A stretch of DNA of 64,000 nucleotides from Piezodorus guildinii (taxonomy: Eukaryota > Arthropoda > Insecta > Hemiptera > Pentatomidae): the NCBI GenBank assembly GCA_023052935.1, contig CM041294.1:104564116-104628115 (forward strand). The letters run 5' to 3'. Below the pieces are notes generated by a model. That model was not told where the DNA came from. It did no database searches and saw only the letters and a list, made by a program, of their open reading frames with translations. The stretch's first letter is position 1; every line of letters starts with the position of its first letter. Positions 1-11,739 of this stretch are shown here, one piece after another. A program made the translations under genes and the position numbers.

Positions 1-28
1 TTTTTTTTTTTTTTTTTTGTTTTAATCA

Positions 29-1316
29 ATGAGATATTTCCATCAAGTTATGTCCTCAAAAGCTACAAGTAAAAGATCTAGATCTGCAGGTTCAAACTCG
101 TCGTGAAAATAATAAAAAAATGATTCCACCAGCGACCGCTTCAGCTAATACTTTAGGATCTGAACCACAGCCTAGCACATCATCACAAGGATTAACTGAT
201 GAATCGCCGTTTTTTACACCGAATCCATTTCAGATCCTCCAAAATGAAAAAGAATCCATGGAATCTTCTCCTATACCTAGGGAACCACTACCTCCACCAA
301 TATTTGTGAAAAATATTAAAAATTTTCAGCTGATGTGTGCGCATTTAAACAAAGTAACTGATCCTAATAGTTATTCTTGTATAAGTAGAACCAGTGATAC
401 TAAAATATCCCCGACTACCGCCGAAAGCTACAGAAAAATAGTGAAATATCTGACTGAGACCAAAGCTGATTTTCATACCTATCAGTTGCGCCAGGAGAGA
501 GCTTTAAGGGTTGTAATTAGAAACCTACACCCTTCGACACCAGTTACAGCTATCAAAGAAGAACTGACGGAGATAGGCTATAAAGTGCGGCAAGTGACCA
601 ATGTCCTAAAAGATAAAATTCCACTGCCTCTATTCTTCGTGGACTTGGAACCATCAGCAGGAGTTGAAAAAATTTACGACCTCAATAGGTTGTACTATAC
701 TAGTGTAAGAGTTGAGAAACCTTACACTAAGAAAGAAATAGTTCAGTGCCATAATTGTCAGGCATATGGTCATACGAGAACTTACTGTCACCACACACCA
801 CGCTGTGTGAAATGCGGTGAGCAACATAAATCAGAAGAATGTACACGATTAAGATCAACACCCGCTGTTTGTGCTCTGTGCCTAGAGGACCACCCGGCTA
901 ACTACAAGGGATGTCAAATCTACAAGAACCTCAAAAGCAGATACCAAAAACCTCAGAATCTGGATGAAACAGCTGAACCGATCAGAAGCAGAAGACAACC
1001 TTCAAAAACAATTGATTCCAATGTAACATTTGCCCATCTACTTGGAGGTGGGAACCAGAACAAAGAGGCCCTGCCGGAACAACGCATACCTCAAAATACT
1101 GAACCCCTTCCACAACCACCTATTCCTCAAAATTTACCCAACCCTCAAAAATCTCATCCGCATCAAATTTCTCATATTCCTCCTCCATCAAATGTCACAG
1201 ACCTTACAAGTTTGATGACATCCTTCATCACTGAAATCAAATCTCTTGTGATGCCGCTAATATCACTACTTACTAATCTCGTATCAAATTTAATCCCTTC
1301 CTTAAAAAATCCTTAA
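29..1316 (+). pseudogene. ORF1 (gag-like zinc-knuckle protein), frameshifted
   Basis: The ATG at 29-31 matches the ORF1 start of the intact copy (MRYFHQVMSS). After 25 codons the frame hits TGA at 104-106, because 23 bp present in the intact copy are missing. The rest of the protein is open in another frame from the ATG at 120 to the TAA at 1314-1316 (398 residues). That part carries a proline/serine-rich N-terminal region, an RRM-like/PRE_C2HC-type region (LRVVIRNLHPS to LPLFFVDLEP), and three zinc knuckles: CHNC-x4-H-x4-C, CVKC-x3-H-x4-C and CALC-x3-H-x6-C. Such proteins coat LINE RNA. Whether initiation at 120 gives a usable protein is unknown; it would lack the basic N-terminal tail (KRSRS...). 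Confidence 0.9.
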
Positions 1317-3600
1317 ATGACTACACCTAACTCCTTGTCCATTCTCCTTTGGAATGCGAATGGTGTTAGAAATCACACAGACGAACTTACAGCTTTATTG
1401 CAAGACAAAAACGTTGATGTAGCACTTATTACTGAAACTAGACTAACCACTAAACAGTTCTTTAAAATACCGCAATACATAACATACCGTACAGACCACC
1501 CAGACGGAAAAGCCCATGCCGGTACTGCTGTCATTGTGCACCAGTCCCTCTCCCACCATATACTCCCAGTTCCCTCCTATGATTTCCTACAATGCACCGC
1601 CATAGTAATCAAGACTTTTTCTTTTCCGATCACCCTCGCATCAGCGTACTGCCCTCCTAAACATTCCATCTCCAACATTCTATTCGAATCCTTCCTCAAT
1701 GCCTTAGGAAACCACTTCATTCTGGGTGCAGACATGAATGCTAAGAACCAACAATGGGGTTGCAGATCCACGAATTGTCGTGGGCGGAATTTACAGTCTG
1801 CACTCAGCTCTAGACGTTTCAACCTCCTGCCTCCTGACTCCCCTACCTACTGGCCAACTGATCCTAACCGTAATCCTGACATCCTTGACTTCTTCATTCA
1901 CAGCGGATTAGGCTCCCTAAACATGTCGGTGACTCGCCTTGATGAACTGTCCTCTGACCATAGTCCATTGCTCCTTAAAGTATCCCTAATTCCTATTCCT
2001 AAACCCACCCAAGAAAATTCTAAAATCCCACCATATTTCCCATCCCCTCCGTCGTAGTAATGGTTCCTGGGCTGCGTCTGATGAAGACAAAGCCGAGGAA
2101 CTTGCCAAATACGTTTCCCAAGTCTTCACACCTCATCCAGAATCCAATCCAAACCACACTGCAGTAGTGGAACAGTTCCTTCAGTCTCCAATCCCGCTTT
2201 CATTACCTCCTAAAGCAGTTAATCCCTCTGAGGTCAAACATCTTCTCCGAAAACTTGCACTCCGTAAATCTCCTGGATACGATCTCCTCACTCCTCAAAT
2301 TCTCAGACAGCTTCCATCTAAAGCCGTTATATTTCTTACATATATTTACAACTCCATTCTACGCACTACTCATTTTCCTCTCTTATGGAAACATTCCACA
2401 ATAATTCTCTTCCTAAAACCAGGTAAACCTCCTAACACTACGACATCATATAGACCTATCAGCCTACTCCCAATCCTTTCAAAAATCTTTGAAAAAATCC
2501 TCCTCAAACGAATATTACCGTTATTAGAATCCCACACTATTCCTTCCCATCAGTTTGGATTCCGTTCCCAACATTCAACCGTTCAGCAAGGGCTCCGAGT
2601 CGTTGACCATATTTCCTCTGCCCTTGAGAACAAGGAGTACTGCTCGGGTGCATTTCTGGACATAACGCAAGCATTTGACCGGGTGTGGCACCCGGGATTG
2701 CTCTTTAAGCTCAAAAACCATTTACCCCTATCCTTATACCTAGTCCTCCGATCCTATCTATCAAACCGCTCCTTCCGAGTTCGTTGTGGTGCAGAATATT
2801 CCAATTATTATCCAGTCGAATCCGGTGTTCCTCAGGGTAGTGCCCTTGGTCCTATCCTCTACAATATATACACGGCTGATATTCCTCTTTGCCCTAATAC
2901 CTTCCTAGCAACGTACGCTGATGACACAGCTATCCTATCCTCTCACTTAGATCCCGAAATTGCATCTACAGGCCTCCAAACACACCTTTCTCAAATTGAA
3001 GACTGGTGTAACAACTGGAGAATCAAAGTAAATCAATCCAAATGCAGACATGTCACCTTTACTCTTCGAAGACAATCCTGCCCTCCAGTTCTCTTTAACT
3101 CCGTTCCGCTTCCTTTCTCCGACACAGTCCGGTATCTTGGCTTCCTTCTGGACAAAAGACTAACTTGGAACCCGCATACTAGACTTAAACGACAAGAACT
3201 TAATCGACGATTTGGACAATTATACAGACTACTGAACAGAAAATCTAAATTATCTATCGAGAACAAACTGCTAATATACAAGACAGTACTGAAACCTATC
3301 TGGACTTACGGACTTGAACTGTGGGGGACAGCTAAATTTTCTAACATCAAACGCATTCAATCCTTCCAATCAAAAGTCCTCCGAACAATAGTTAATGCTC
3401 CTTATTATGTATCCAACCATACCTTACACCGCGACCTAAATATTCCATTTATTTTAGACCTTATACCATTAAAATTCTCTAAATTCCATCAGAACCTTAT
3501 CCATCACCCTAATCCCCTAGCTCAATCCTTATCCAGCTCCACACATCCTTACCATCCTCCTAGAAGGTTGAAACGGCAGTGGCCTCGAGACCTCTTGTAA
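1317..3600 (+). pseudogene. ORF2 (endonuclease/reverse transcriptase), internal deletion and frameshift
   Basis: Begins at the ATG directly abutting the ORF1 stop (TAA ATG). The first part (1317-2057) is an APE-type endonuclease with LLWNANG, LITETRLT, GADMNAKNQQWG and SDHSPL motifs. A 401-bp deletion relative to the intact copy then shifts the frame and brings in a stop at 2055-2057. Reverse transcriptase sequence resumes at about 2020 in another frame, open from the ATG at 2167 to the TAA at 3598-3600 (477 residues), with YRPISLLP, HQFGFR, AFDRVWH, GVPQGSALGP and the catalytic YADD. The lost segment is the linker between endonuclease and polymerase plus the start of the RT N-terminal region. 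The copy is not autonomous. Confidence 0.92.
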
Positions 3601-3881
3601 AATGTATATTGGAGTTCTAGCATTGGCTAGATTCTCCACTCACGTGCTGTATGCTTGTGAATTGTATATAGGTATGAGTGGCTTTTGTATATATTTTTAT
3701 TGATTTTGTTTTGTATTTATTTATATTGTATTATTATTATATAAATTTATTGTTTTGTATATATCGTGTGAATGCAGTATGAATGTTGTACTTTATCCCT
3801 ATTAAAAATGTCCTAAATTGGACAGATTGTAATATTGTTCAATAAAGAATTGTTTCTAAAAAAAAAAAAAAAAAAAAAAAA

Positions 3882-6800
3882 TATTATTGTCCAGTTGAGA
3901 CAAGTTGTAATATATCTGAATAAAAACGTTTAATGAAAAAACAATAAAGCATTTTTCTGTCTAGTAATAAAAACGTAAAATACTTTCATTTTTTACAAAA
4001 ATAATTTTAATGCAATTTTCATATATTTATCATAACTCATACTGATCCATAAAGTCTGGATCTATTGTAGCCTCAAATAGGTTTTTCATTTTATCACTCA
4101 TTTTATTTTATGTTCTCTATCAGTACATTCGTTTATTCTAAATCTTAAAATAATACAAATGTTAATTATATATCACTACTAAGACACGTAAAACATAAAA
4201 ACAAAAAAGTAAAACAAGCTCTAAGCAAAATATTAATGAATAGATTGAAAGTACTTTATACAATAAAATCAAATAATAATAAAAATACCATTTAAAAAAA
4301 GGAGCAGTGCTATTTTATTATCATTTTTGTCATAAATTAATAGAGATATTAATGAGGAAGAAAAAAACATGTTTTTTTTTTTTCATTTACAGGGTTTAGA
4401 TAGATAGCACTATTTATCTGTCATATTAGTAGATTTTAGTAAATGAACCCGTAAATCGAAGAATCGGACATGTTCGTAGATTTTTAAAAATAATATATTT
4501 AGTCTTCACACAAACATTTATGTATACGTTAATAATTATATATATATGGTATATTTTCCCATCTTAAGGGCTATTTTCAGTTACGATCAGGAACCTCCTT
4601 TGGAATTTTAAATATAGCTTTCCTTCATACTGTATTCATAAGAAGGCCCCATGGGAACAAGGTTTCGTTAATATATTCCGATAAGGTCCATTATCAGCTT
4701 GGCGTTTAAGCTCCCACCCACGTTTCGTTGAATCGATGGTATATTTCATACGTGAAGTGCAATGGAGATTCAGAAGCCCATTGATACAAATATATATTGC
4801 ACTTTCCTAACCATTTCACATTACACAAAATTCATGAAGTTAGTCTCATTTTAGGATACTACTAAAAATATTTTGTAATTGTGAAGCATCTACTAATAAA
4901 ATACGTCTATTTGAGCAAACAGCGAAGTTCTTTTTTATATAACTTTTTTTTTTTTAATTAATTTATTTTTTTAATAACGTCTATTGACTATTGCATTAAA
5001 TTATCGACAGAAATGAATAACTCAAATTAGTTGAGTTTGTTTGTTTGTTATTGTAAAGTGAAGCACGAAAAATTTAATTTTCCCTTACATAGAAAACTAT
5101 GTATTTAAAAAAAAACTATAGAAATAGCAATGGTTTCTATCGTATTAGGTTTTTAATATTTCAAACACATTATTTGAAATACATTTATTATATATCATTA
5201 TTTAAAATTGCAATTTCGAAGCAATTCCTTCATTTTTATAAATTAAATAAAAACTAAATACTCTTAATAATACTGATTTTAGTATAAATGTAAAATTTTA
5301 TTTTTATTTAGTAATATTACATTCCATCTCAGGAGGGATAATGGAGATAGTGATTAGAGACTTAATTCACAAAAAACTTAGAAAGTTATAAACATACAAC
5401 ACAATTTAACAAGAATATGGTCAGATAAATGAGTTAGATTAATTATTTTAATTTAAAATTCTAAAGCCCTTTTTTAAACAAAATGTCCTTCCCGAATGCT
5501 GCCCAGCAAGACTAAGACTTCCACTAAACTCCCTATACACTTAAGCTCGGCCAATTGAAAAGCTATTTTCCTTCTAGTGCAACAGGTGGAAGCAGCTGGC
5601 AAACCATTTCCTACCCACCATTCCAGGAGTCTTTTGAGAGTTCATGATTGTCGTGGAAAGTATGAAAATTGGATTTGCAACTGCTTTGCGACCCTCTGGA
5701 GAATAAAATGCCTCCACAAAACAGGTCCACCGAAGGAATTGAAATAGACCACTACGGAGTCCTTTTGGGAAGGTCGGTGGCAGGGAAAGTATTCCGCTTC
5801 GAAAAGAATAAAGGTCCATGAAGAGAATTTTTTTAAACAACTGTTTCAGTCAGTAGTTAGACTTTCTTTTTTTTTAATTTAAAATAGAACTGCTAATAAA
5901 CTATAACATGTTTAAAGACAATCATATTCGAAAATAGTTTTAATAATATAGTTCTTTATTTCACTTTTCCGTTTTACCCACTTTGGGGTACGTTAGATCA
6001 ATTTGTATGATGCTATGTGATTTTCTGCCTGCCCAGTATCACTTCATCCTTTCAAATCTTATGTACCTCTTTTCATCAGAAATACGGTCTTAGCCCTGTC
6101 CTGGAACCCCTCATTTTGTCCTAGGTAATGCTATTCGCAGTTCCGTTCCTTAACATATCGTTTGTAATTATTAACTCTTGTAGATCATTCTTAATCTCTT
6201 TAAAGTAGTTCAGTTTGGTTTTCTTATTGCGGAAATCTTCTATAATTCCGCAATATGACTGATAATATAGTTCTAAAATAAATAATAAAAATTAATATAT
6301 TTTAAAAACGGATCTTTAACACGTTCCCGCCCAGGCCGATTTTCATGTTCTTCGCTGTGAGGTGGCCGCAAATTTATGCCGCGTTTCAGCCGGCGGCGCG
6401 TGTTTATTGCCTTTTCAGACCTGTAGACAAGTTGTACATTTGCTAATAGTATAGTCAGTGCTTATTTTGCTAATTGAGTAATTCTTGCGGATTTGCAATG
6501 TAATCTCAGATTTCTGCCAGTAGGTATGACTCGAAAGGCATTTTTGCCCTTATAAATAATAGATAAAATGGGTATGGAAATAAGTTATTCGCCTGATGAA
6601 TCTACCAATAGAAGACTGGTGTGGTACTCCCCGACCGATTAGACAGACCAGACCGTATGATTAATAGTTACACTTTTTTTTTTACAATTAAACTTTTATA
6701 CATACATTAGTCTTCACTTGAGAGCGCCGAATTTTACTTCTGAGGAATTTTTGTTGCAATAAAAATAGACCATTTTAATACTGATGTTTGTAAAATTAGA

Positions 6801-6895
6801 AAGAAAAACATAATTAAAAGCTCTATAAAAACAAAAAAAAAAAAGTGTGCTAAGAAAGAATATCTGATCAAAGCTTCTAAAATTTAAAGATTTTC
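3882..6895. other. AT-rich DNA without recognisable gene
   Basis: No open frame with recognisable protein features. Less AT-rich blocks lie at about 4560-4800 and 5480-5830. A GC-rich island at 6316-6425 begins at a TTAA and could be the edge of an old piggyBac-like element, but I found no matching second end. Confidence 0.5.
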
Positions 6896-7013
6896 CTTTC
6901 ACTTACCTATAAGAGAAAGTATTGCGATCGTGAAAAATTTCGAATTACAGTATTTCTGCATTTTACGGTCCCCTTAGTCGAAATAACCAAGAAGCGCAAA
7001 AAGTTCTATTTGT

Positions 7014-7075
<62 letters not shown>

Positions 7076-7489
7076 TGTGTGTGTGAGTGTGTTTGTGTGT
7101 ATGTGAAGTAAGTCGAGTACGAATACGAAAAGTTGTAGATGTTATAGAAACTTTTCCATAAAAATCGGCGAACAGAACAAGTTTTGTGTCTTTGAATATA
7201 ATATCATTAATATAAATGTATAATATACCGTTGCAAAGCTAAAGATTTTAGAAAAAAATATTTTTTTTTTTGAGAGTGATGAAATGATATGGTAGTCGAT
7301 AAACCTAACTGATTGTTGTTGACTACAATATAATAAATTATATTATAAAAAAGCTGTTTCGGAAATTAATTTAATTAATTCGTTGACCTTTTTTCATGGA
7401 ATATTTAGTTCATTCTATTTTTTGTTTAAAAATTCTTCAATTGATTTCAACAGACAAACGTAAGTAAAAGTCGTGTATTGCGCATACTA
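6896..7489 (+). mobile_element. Family M repeat, copy M1 (TIR-like ends)
   Basis: Starts with a TTTCACTTACC-type end followed by the family signature GTATTGCGATCGTGAAA and ends with GTAAGTAAAAGTCGTGTATTG. This is the same order as in the copies at 24963 and 47945 (same orientation) and at 34979 and 45571 (reverse). The interior is shortened and holds a large (TG)n expansion. No coding capacity is seen. The subterminal inverted motif suggests a non-autonomous DNA element, but class and TSD are not established. Confidence 0.65.
7019..7104 (+). repeat. (TG)n microsatellite inside M1
   Basis: About 80 bp of nearly pure TG with late interruptions (GGT, AGTG, TTTG, TATG). It lies where other M copies carry a short GTCTGTGTGTG seed. 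Confidence 0.95.
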
Positions 7490-7599
7490 AATATTTTAAT
7501 ATATTTTCAAACTAAAAAAGTCAGCATTTTAATTTTAATTAAATGCAGCCTAGATCAGTCGACAGAGTTCTGCTAAAGAAAAAAAAACATTAATATTCG

Positions 7600-7941
7600 A
7601 AAGACACTATCTACAGAGCTATTTCTATTTGACATTATATTTTCATTTAGTATAATGAACACATTACATTACATCCATTTCATTTAATTGAAAAGGGCAG
7701 CTTTAGTGCGTATCAGCTTATCATTAATGATCAAGGGAAATCGTGTACCTCCGGTGTACCTATTTTCCGGAAAAAAAGCATGTAGTTAATTTCACTAAAT
7801 GTAGAAATAAAATTATCTCATTGAAGTAAAATTGAACTTAATTAGAAAGATATTTTGGGTAAAATTAGGTGATTTTAATAGTATTAAAATAATTCAAAAC
7901 AGAACGCATGAATTGTTAATAAACAACTTAATCATGAGATC

Positions 7942-8014
<73 letters not shown>

Positions 8015-8430
8015 TATATATTTTTTTTTTTATGAAATCATTCGATTATTTAAATCATCAAAGTCCGATTATTCTAAAGACACTATCTACAGAGCTATTT
8101 CTATTTGACATTATATTTTCATTTAGTATAATGGATATGTAACGTCCATTTCATTTAATTGAAAAGGGCAGCTTTAGTGCGTATCAGCTTATCATTAATG
8201 ATCAAGGGAAATCGTGTACCTCCGGTGTACCTATTTTCCGGAAAAAAGTCTGTAGTTAATTTCAGTAAATGTAGAAATAAAATTATCTCATTGAAGTAGA
8301 ATTAAACTTAATTAGAAAGAGATTTTGGGTAAAATTAGGTGATTTTAATAGTATTCAAATAATTCAAAACATCAATAATTCAAATCATGCGTTCTGAATT
8401 GATAATAAACAACTTAATCATGAGATCATT
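7600..8430 (+). repeat. Diverged tandem duplication, period 476 bp, with a hAT remnant between units
   Basis: A block of about 345 bp starting AAGACACTATCTACAGAGC (7601) recurs at 8077 with a spacing of 476 bp. Shared landmarks include the text around GTACCTCCGGTGTACC and the end TCATGAGATCATT. After unit 1 comes a long (TA)n tract, then about 55 bp (from about 8021) matching the right-inner part of the hAT MITE at 8448-8709 (T run, ATGAAATCATTCGATTAT). The duplicated unit therefore probably contained the hAT element, and in the first unit its left part has been replaced by the (TA)n tract. Confidence 0.8.
7944..8020. repeat. (TA)n microsatellite
   Basis: About 70 bp of alternating TA with one AATA interruption, followed by a T run at 8021-8031. 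Confidence 0.95.
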
Positions 8431-8447
8431 CTTAAATAAGTTTGGAC

Positions 8448-8709
8448 TAGGGGTGGGCATAATCGAATGACGATTATCGGATCATTCGATTATTTCAATC
8501 ATTCGAATTAACGATTATCGGATTAATCGGTTTAGAGAAACGAATGATCATTCGAACCGAATTGTTTAACGATAATCGAGGGATTATAAGGAGGTCCAAT
8601 ACGAACGACCTTTTATTTATTTTTTTTTTTTTATGAAATCATTCGATTATTTAAATCATCGAAGTCCGATCATCCAATTATGACGATCATTCGATTATGC
8701 ACACCCCTA
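8448..8709 (+). mobile_element. Non-autonomous hAT-type MITE (262 bp) with 8-bp TSD
   Basis: Terminal inverted repeats begin TAGGGGTGGGCATAATCG at the left. The right end reads as TAGGGGTGTGCATAATCG on the other strand, one mismatch in the first 18. The element is flanked by an exact 8-bp duplication GTTTGGAC at 8440-8447 and 8710-8717. An 8-bp TSD with TAGGG/CAGGG-type ends is diagnostic for the hAT superfamily. The interior is rich in ATTCGATTAT-like direct and inverted motifs and codes for nothing, so it would need a transposase in trans. Confidence 0.92.
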
Positions 8710-9112
8710 GTTTGGACCTGCCATTTTGGATTTGTAATGGCAGACAACAAAATAATAGAATATTAAAGGTATATTGTACATTCCGTTCGGTAATGCAAAT
8801 CATAGCCAATGCGTCATTCGATAAAATAAAAAATTAACTGCATTAAGACCTCACTACCATATTAGATTTAGACCTTATCCAATCCATAGTCTATGGATAA
8901 CTGTATTTCAATAATACGTATTTAAACCGTCCTTACATATCTGTTATTCAGGGATTAATTTTTGGCAAAGTGATTCTTAATTGATAAAAAACTTTTATTT
9001 GGTAACATGCGTTCATGGTGATAATGACATTTTATGGGAACGATTAGCACTAATTTTTATAAAATAGAGCGTATAGACTTTATTTTATTTTTTTTAATCC
9101 CCGCTAGTACTT

Positions 9113-9598
9113 GTTTAACAGATCTGGTGTCTGGGGTTTCATCTTGACGAAGGACTTACATGGAATCCTCATACAAGACTAAAACATCAAGAACCAGCAA
9201 GGCATATTTGGCTACCTAAATACTAACAATACAAACGTTCTAATATTCCACTTAATTACAAACAGCTTATTAACATAACTATTTCAAAGCCAATATAAAC
9301 TTTAGAGTAGAGCTTTAGAGCTCTATAAAACCATTGAATGGTCCGAACAGAAGTACCACTTATTTCATGACAAACTATATTTACACTAGTTCCAACCCTT
9401 GTTTTCTCTTCGATTCCTGATAATACGCCGAGGTGGATGCGAGACCATCTGGTTTAGAATATCTACAGAAGGGCTGCCAATGGGTAGTTACTCTATAAGA
9501 CTGTTTCAATGCCTTTAAGCATATTTACTAGTTATATTATGTAATACAGTTGTTAATCTCAATAAATAATAAATAAAATTTTAAAAATAAATAAAAAA
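9113..9598 (+). mobile_element. Decayed Jockey-type LINE 3' fragment
   Basis: The conceptual translation of the start gives LTWNPHTRLKHQE, matching the conserved LTWNPHTRLKRQE of the Jockey RT C-terminal region. The end of the coding part (CGCCGAGGTGGATGCGAGACC) corresponds to PRRLKRRWPRDLL, and AATAAATAATAAATAAA-type tails follow. Many stops and indels make it non-coding. A possible imperfect TSD is AGTACTT (9106-9112 and 9599-9605), too short to be sure. The 5' truncation point is within about 25 nt of those of two other fragments in the window. Confidence 0.8.
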
Positions 9599-9605
9599 AG
9601 TACTT

Positions 9606-10689
9606 TCTTTGAATTAGACGCATTGCCACAACCTTTCACTAATCCTTTAACTCTTTCAACTTAGTGAATTATTCATTTTGCAAAAATATGTTTTTAATAG
9701 AATAAGAATCATTACTTATATTAAAATTACCTAATGTCTTCATATAAGACAGATGTGTGAAAATAAAACCAATTCATCTCTAAAATACATAAATAATAAG
9801 ATAGGTTAAATTATTCTTAAAAAAAAAAAAACCTCCTTCAATTATTATTGTTTTTAAAAATTATTCAAATCTTAACTGGCTTAACCTTAAACCAAAATAA
9901 AAAAACAAAAAAAAAACAGATCAGGGAAAATTATAAAATACTACTTACATTTTCTGTTTATAATTCAATACAGAATGTTTCTAAGACCTTTTAAAGTTTC
10001 ATTTAAGTTTTCAAGAAAAAGCTCTTTTCAAGAAGACGAAACTGATATTTATCTCTTGGGAGGGTTCAACTTAAAAGAGCAACATTTGAACGATGGGGTG
10101 AACCAGTCAAAGTGCTTGATGATAAAATCATCAGAGGAAGTTGAGGGAATATTCAAAGAAGACTTGAGACTTCTCCTTCTTCTGGTACTAATTAAGAGGA
10201 GAAGATTCCGAGATGAGATCATCAAACATTGAATACCCTTCTAGACTTCAACTCGAACAATGTAGGCACCACTCTAACCGCGTGAGTGTCATACATATAA
10301 CAAGGCATATTATTCTTCTGTTATTTAAAAAATACATATTATTGTATTATATGGTAAAAAAATAAATAAATAAAACTTGAAACAAGTTTAAAAAGTCAAA
10401 AAGAACTGCTGTGTGACTTGTTCAGGAACATATTGCTGGCATATTTTAAGACTATCAAGGCCTACATATAGAAAAACTAGATTACTAAAACAACAATGTA
10501 TTGTAGTTAAATAAAAATAAAAAGTAACTAATTGTAAGAAAACAAAGTAATCTAAAGTAACATCTGATTAGTTGTACATGAATATCGAATACAAATTTAC
10601 ATAAAACAAATGAATTCAGTTGATATTAGATGGAGTAAAACCGAAAAAAATAAATAAATAAACATATAACGCAACAAAAACAGAGCCAG
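9606..10689. other. AT-rich DNA, one unrecognised 85-codon open frame
   Basis: An open frame at 9975-10232 (+) starts MFLRPFKVSFKFSRK and is rich in charged residues and leucine. I do not recognise it, and it has no splice or promoter context that would support it as a gene. The rest is A-rich with no assignable feature. Confidence 0.4.
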
Positions 10690-10874
10690 AATTGGAAAAT
10701 CCCTAATTTTGGGTACCCACTATTGTAGAGCTTGGATGTGCCCCAGGAGGGTCAGAGTCAGAGTTGCTCCACGGCTGAAATAACAGAAGAAATAACTCGG
10801 CCTCAGCCGGGGTTCAAACCCAGGACCCGGAGAACATTATATTATTGCTCTATCCACTATACCACGCCGCACTC
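10690..10874 (-). mobile_element. tRNA-derived SINE, family 1 (copy S1c, partial)
   Basis: Read on the minus strand it starts GAGTGCGGCGTGGTATAGTG and has a box-A-like TGGTATAGTGG and a box-B-like GGTTTGAACCCC, then the family body including CCTGGGGCACATCC and AGTGGGTACC. It matches the better preserved plus-strand copy at 47574-47862 but stops before the distal third of that copy. Confidence 0.85.
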
Positions 10875-11672
10875 TTTATGTTTGAAAAGAAAAAAAAAAA
10901 AGATAGAGGCCTCTTGACTTGTTTACTTATATAAAGATATATCTATCTGCATTACGGTGGGTATCTTAAATGTTCCTTAAAATAAAATTAGATGTGCTAT
11001 TTTACTACAACTTATGATTATCTGACCAAATATCAATCACTATTGCCTACTTGATAAAGATCACAAATGGCATGTTTAATATGTACCTATCAATATATAG
11101 TTTAAATCTAGAATTTATTTGAATATCAGTAAAACAGTTAAAACTCGATATTTGTATTTAAGGTGCATAAAGGACATCTAAAGTACTGAAAGGTAAATAG
11201 TACATTTTAAAATCCGTAAAATTTAAGTCGAATATGTATAAAAAGTTTTCTAAAATTTCCAAAAATACAAAATAAATAACTACAGATGCCCCTCTTACAC
11301 TGCATTATCCGATCGGTAAATCCTAATAAAAATAGTAAACACCTTGTTTTGTTATTTTGTTTTGCAGATCTAGAACTATAACCGATAATAGCAACCTGCA
11401 ATCTAATTGGGTATCGAGTCGGTAAACAAATATTATTATTTCACTGGCTAAACAACTGACACTAACAAATAAAAGAACTTATTTATTTAGATTAAATTAT
11501 ATGCAAATATGTTAAACTCTATATGTTAACATTAAATGAACTTTATATTGAATTATAATTAAATTAGTATTAAATACGAGAAATCTCGTGGACTTTGACG
11601 TAGGAAGAATGCCCCAGGCTCCAGTGACTGGGACGACCGATGGCAAGAGCTGGCTGGGTGTACATATCTTAC
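10875..11672. other. AT-rich DNA, nothing assignable
   Basis: No open frame, repeat match or RNA gene that I can support. The block up to the candidate exon at 11673 would be intronic or 3' sequence if that exon is real. Confidence 0.4.
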
Positions 11673-11739
11673 TCTCTGGCCCCCATTTCTTCTTGACCAA
11701 ACATAGACAAATATTGGAATAGATAATCTAGAATCTCCC
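11673..11739 (-). CDS. Candidate small host exon (67 nt) or terminal exon, weak
   Basis: On the minus strand a strong pyrimidine tract ends in TTTTCTTGTTCAG (acceptor AG at 11741-11740). After it an open stretch, entered after two bases, reads EILDYLFQYLSMFGQ followed by EEMGAR, a composition unlike random AT-rich translation. It ends either at a donor-like GTAAGA (11672-11667) or, read through, at the stop TAA (11671-11669). The phase does not match direct splicing from the exon at 15492-15816 (that leaves two bases, this needs one), so a missing exon or a different gene would be required. A chance acceptor next to a short open frame is the main alternative. Confidence 0.3.

Larger units (their letters stand above)
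1..3881 (+). mobile_element. Jockey-type non-LTR retrotransposon, damaged copy 1 (5' end outside window)
   Basis: A LINE in which ORF1 (gag-like) is followed directly by ORF2 (endonuclease plus reverse transcriptase), then a 257-bp 3' UTR with AATAAA at 3841-3846 and an A tail at 3858-3881. It is co-linear with the intact copy at 54546-59126. Aligning start and stop codons gives exact length differences: a 23-bp deletion near position 104, two fewer codons late in ORF1, and a 401-bp deletion near 2008-2010 in ORF2. From there to the ORF2 stop the two copies have no net indel. The window begins in a T run (1-18), so the true 5' end and the upstream TSD cannot be seen. The element cannot encode full-length proteins. 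Confidence 0.93.

Noticed and set aside
6316..6425. piggyBac-like end (TTAA then CACGTTCCCGCC)
   Set aside because: No second inverted end or second TTAA in a matching context was found.
9975..10232. 85-codon open frame as a gene
   Set aside because: No recognisable motif, homologue or splice/promoter context; expected by chance at this length.
10705..10874. Functional tRNA genes at the SINE heads
   Set aside because: Box A/B are present, but the heads lack a full cloverleaf with complementary acceptor stems and are joined to SINE bodies.
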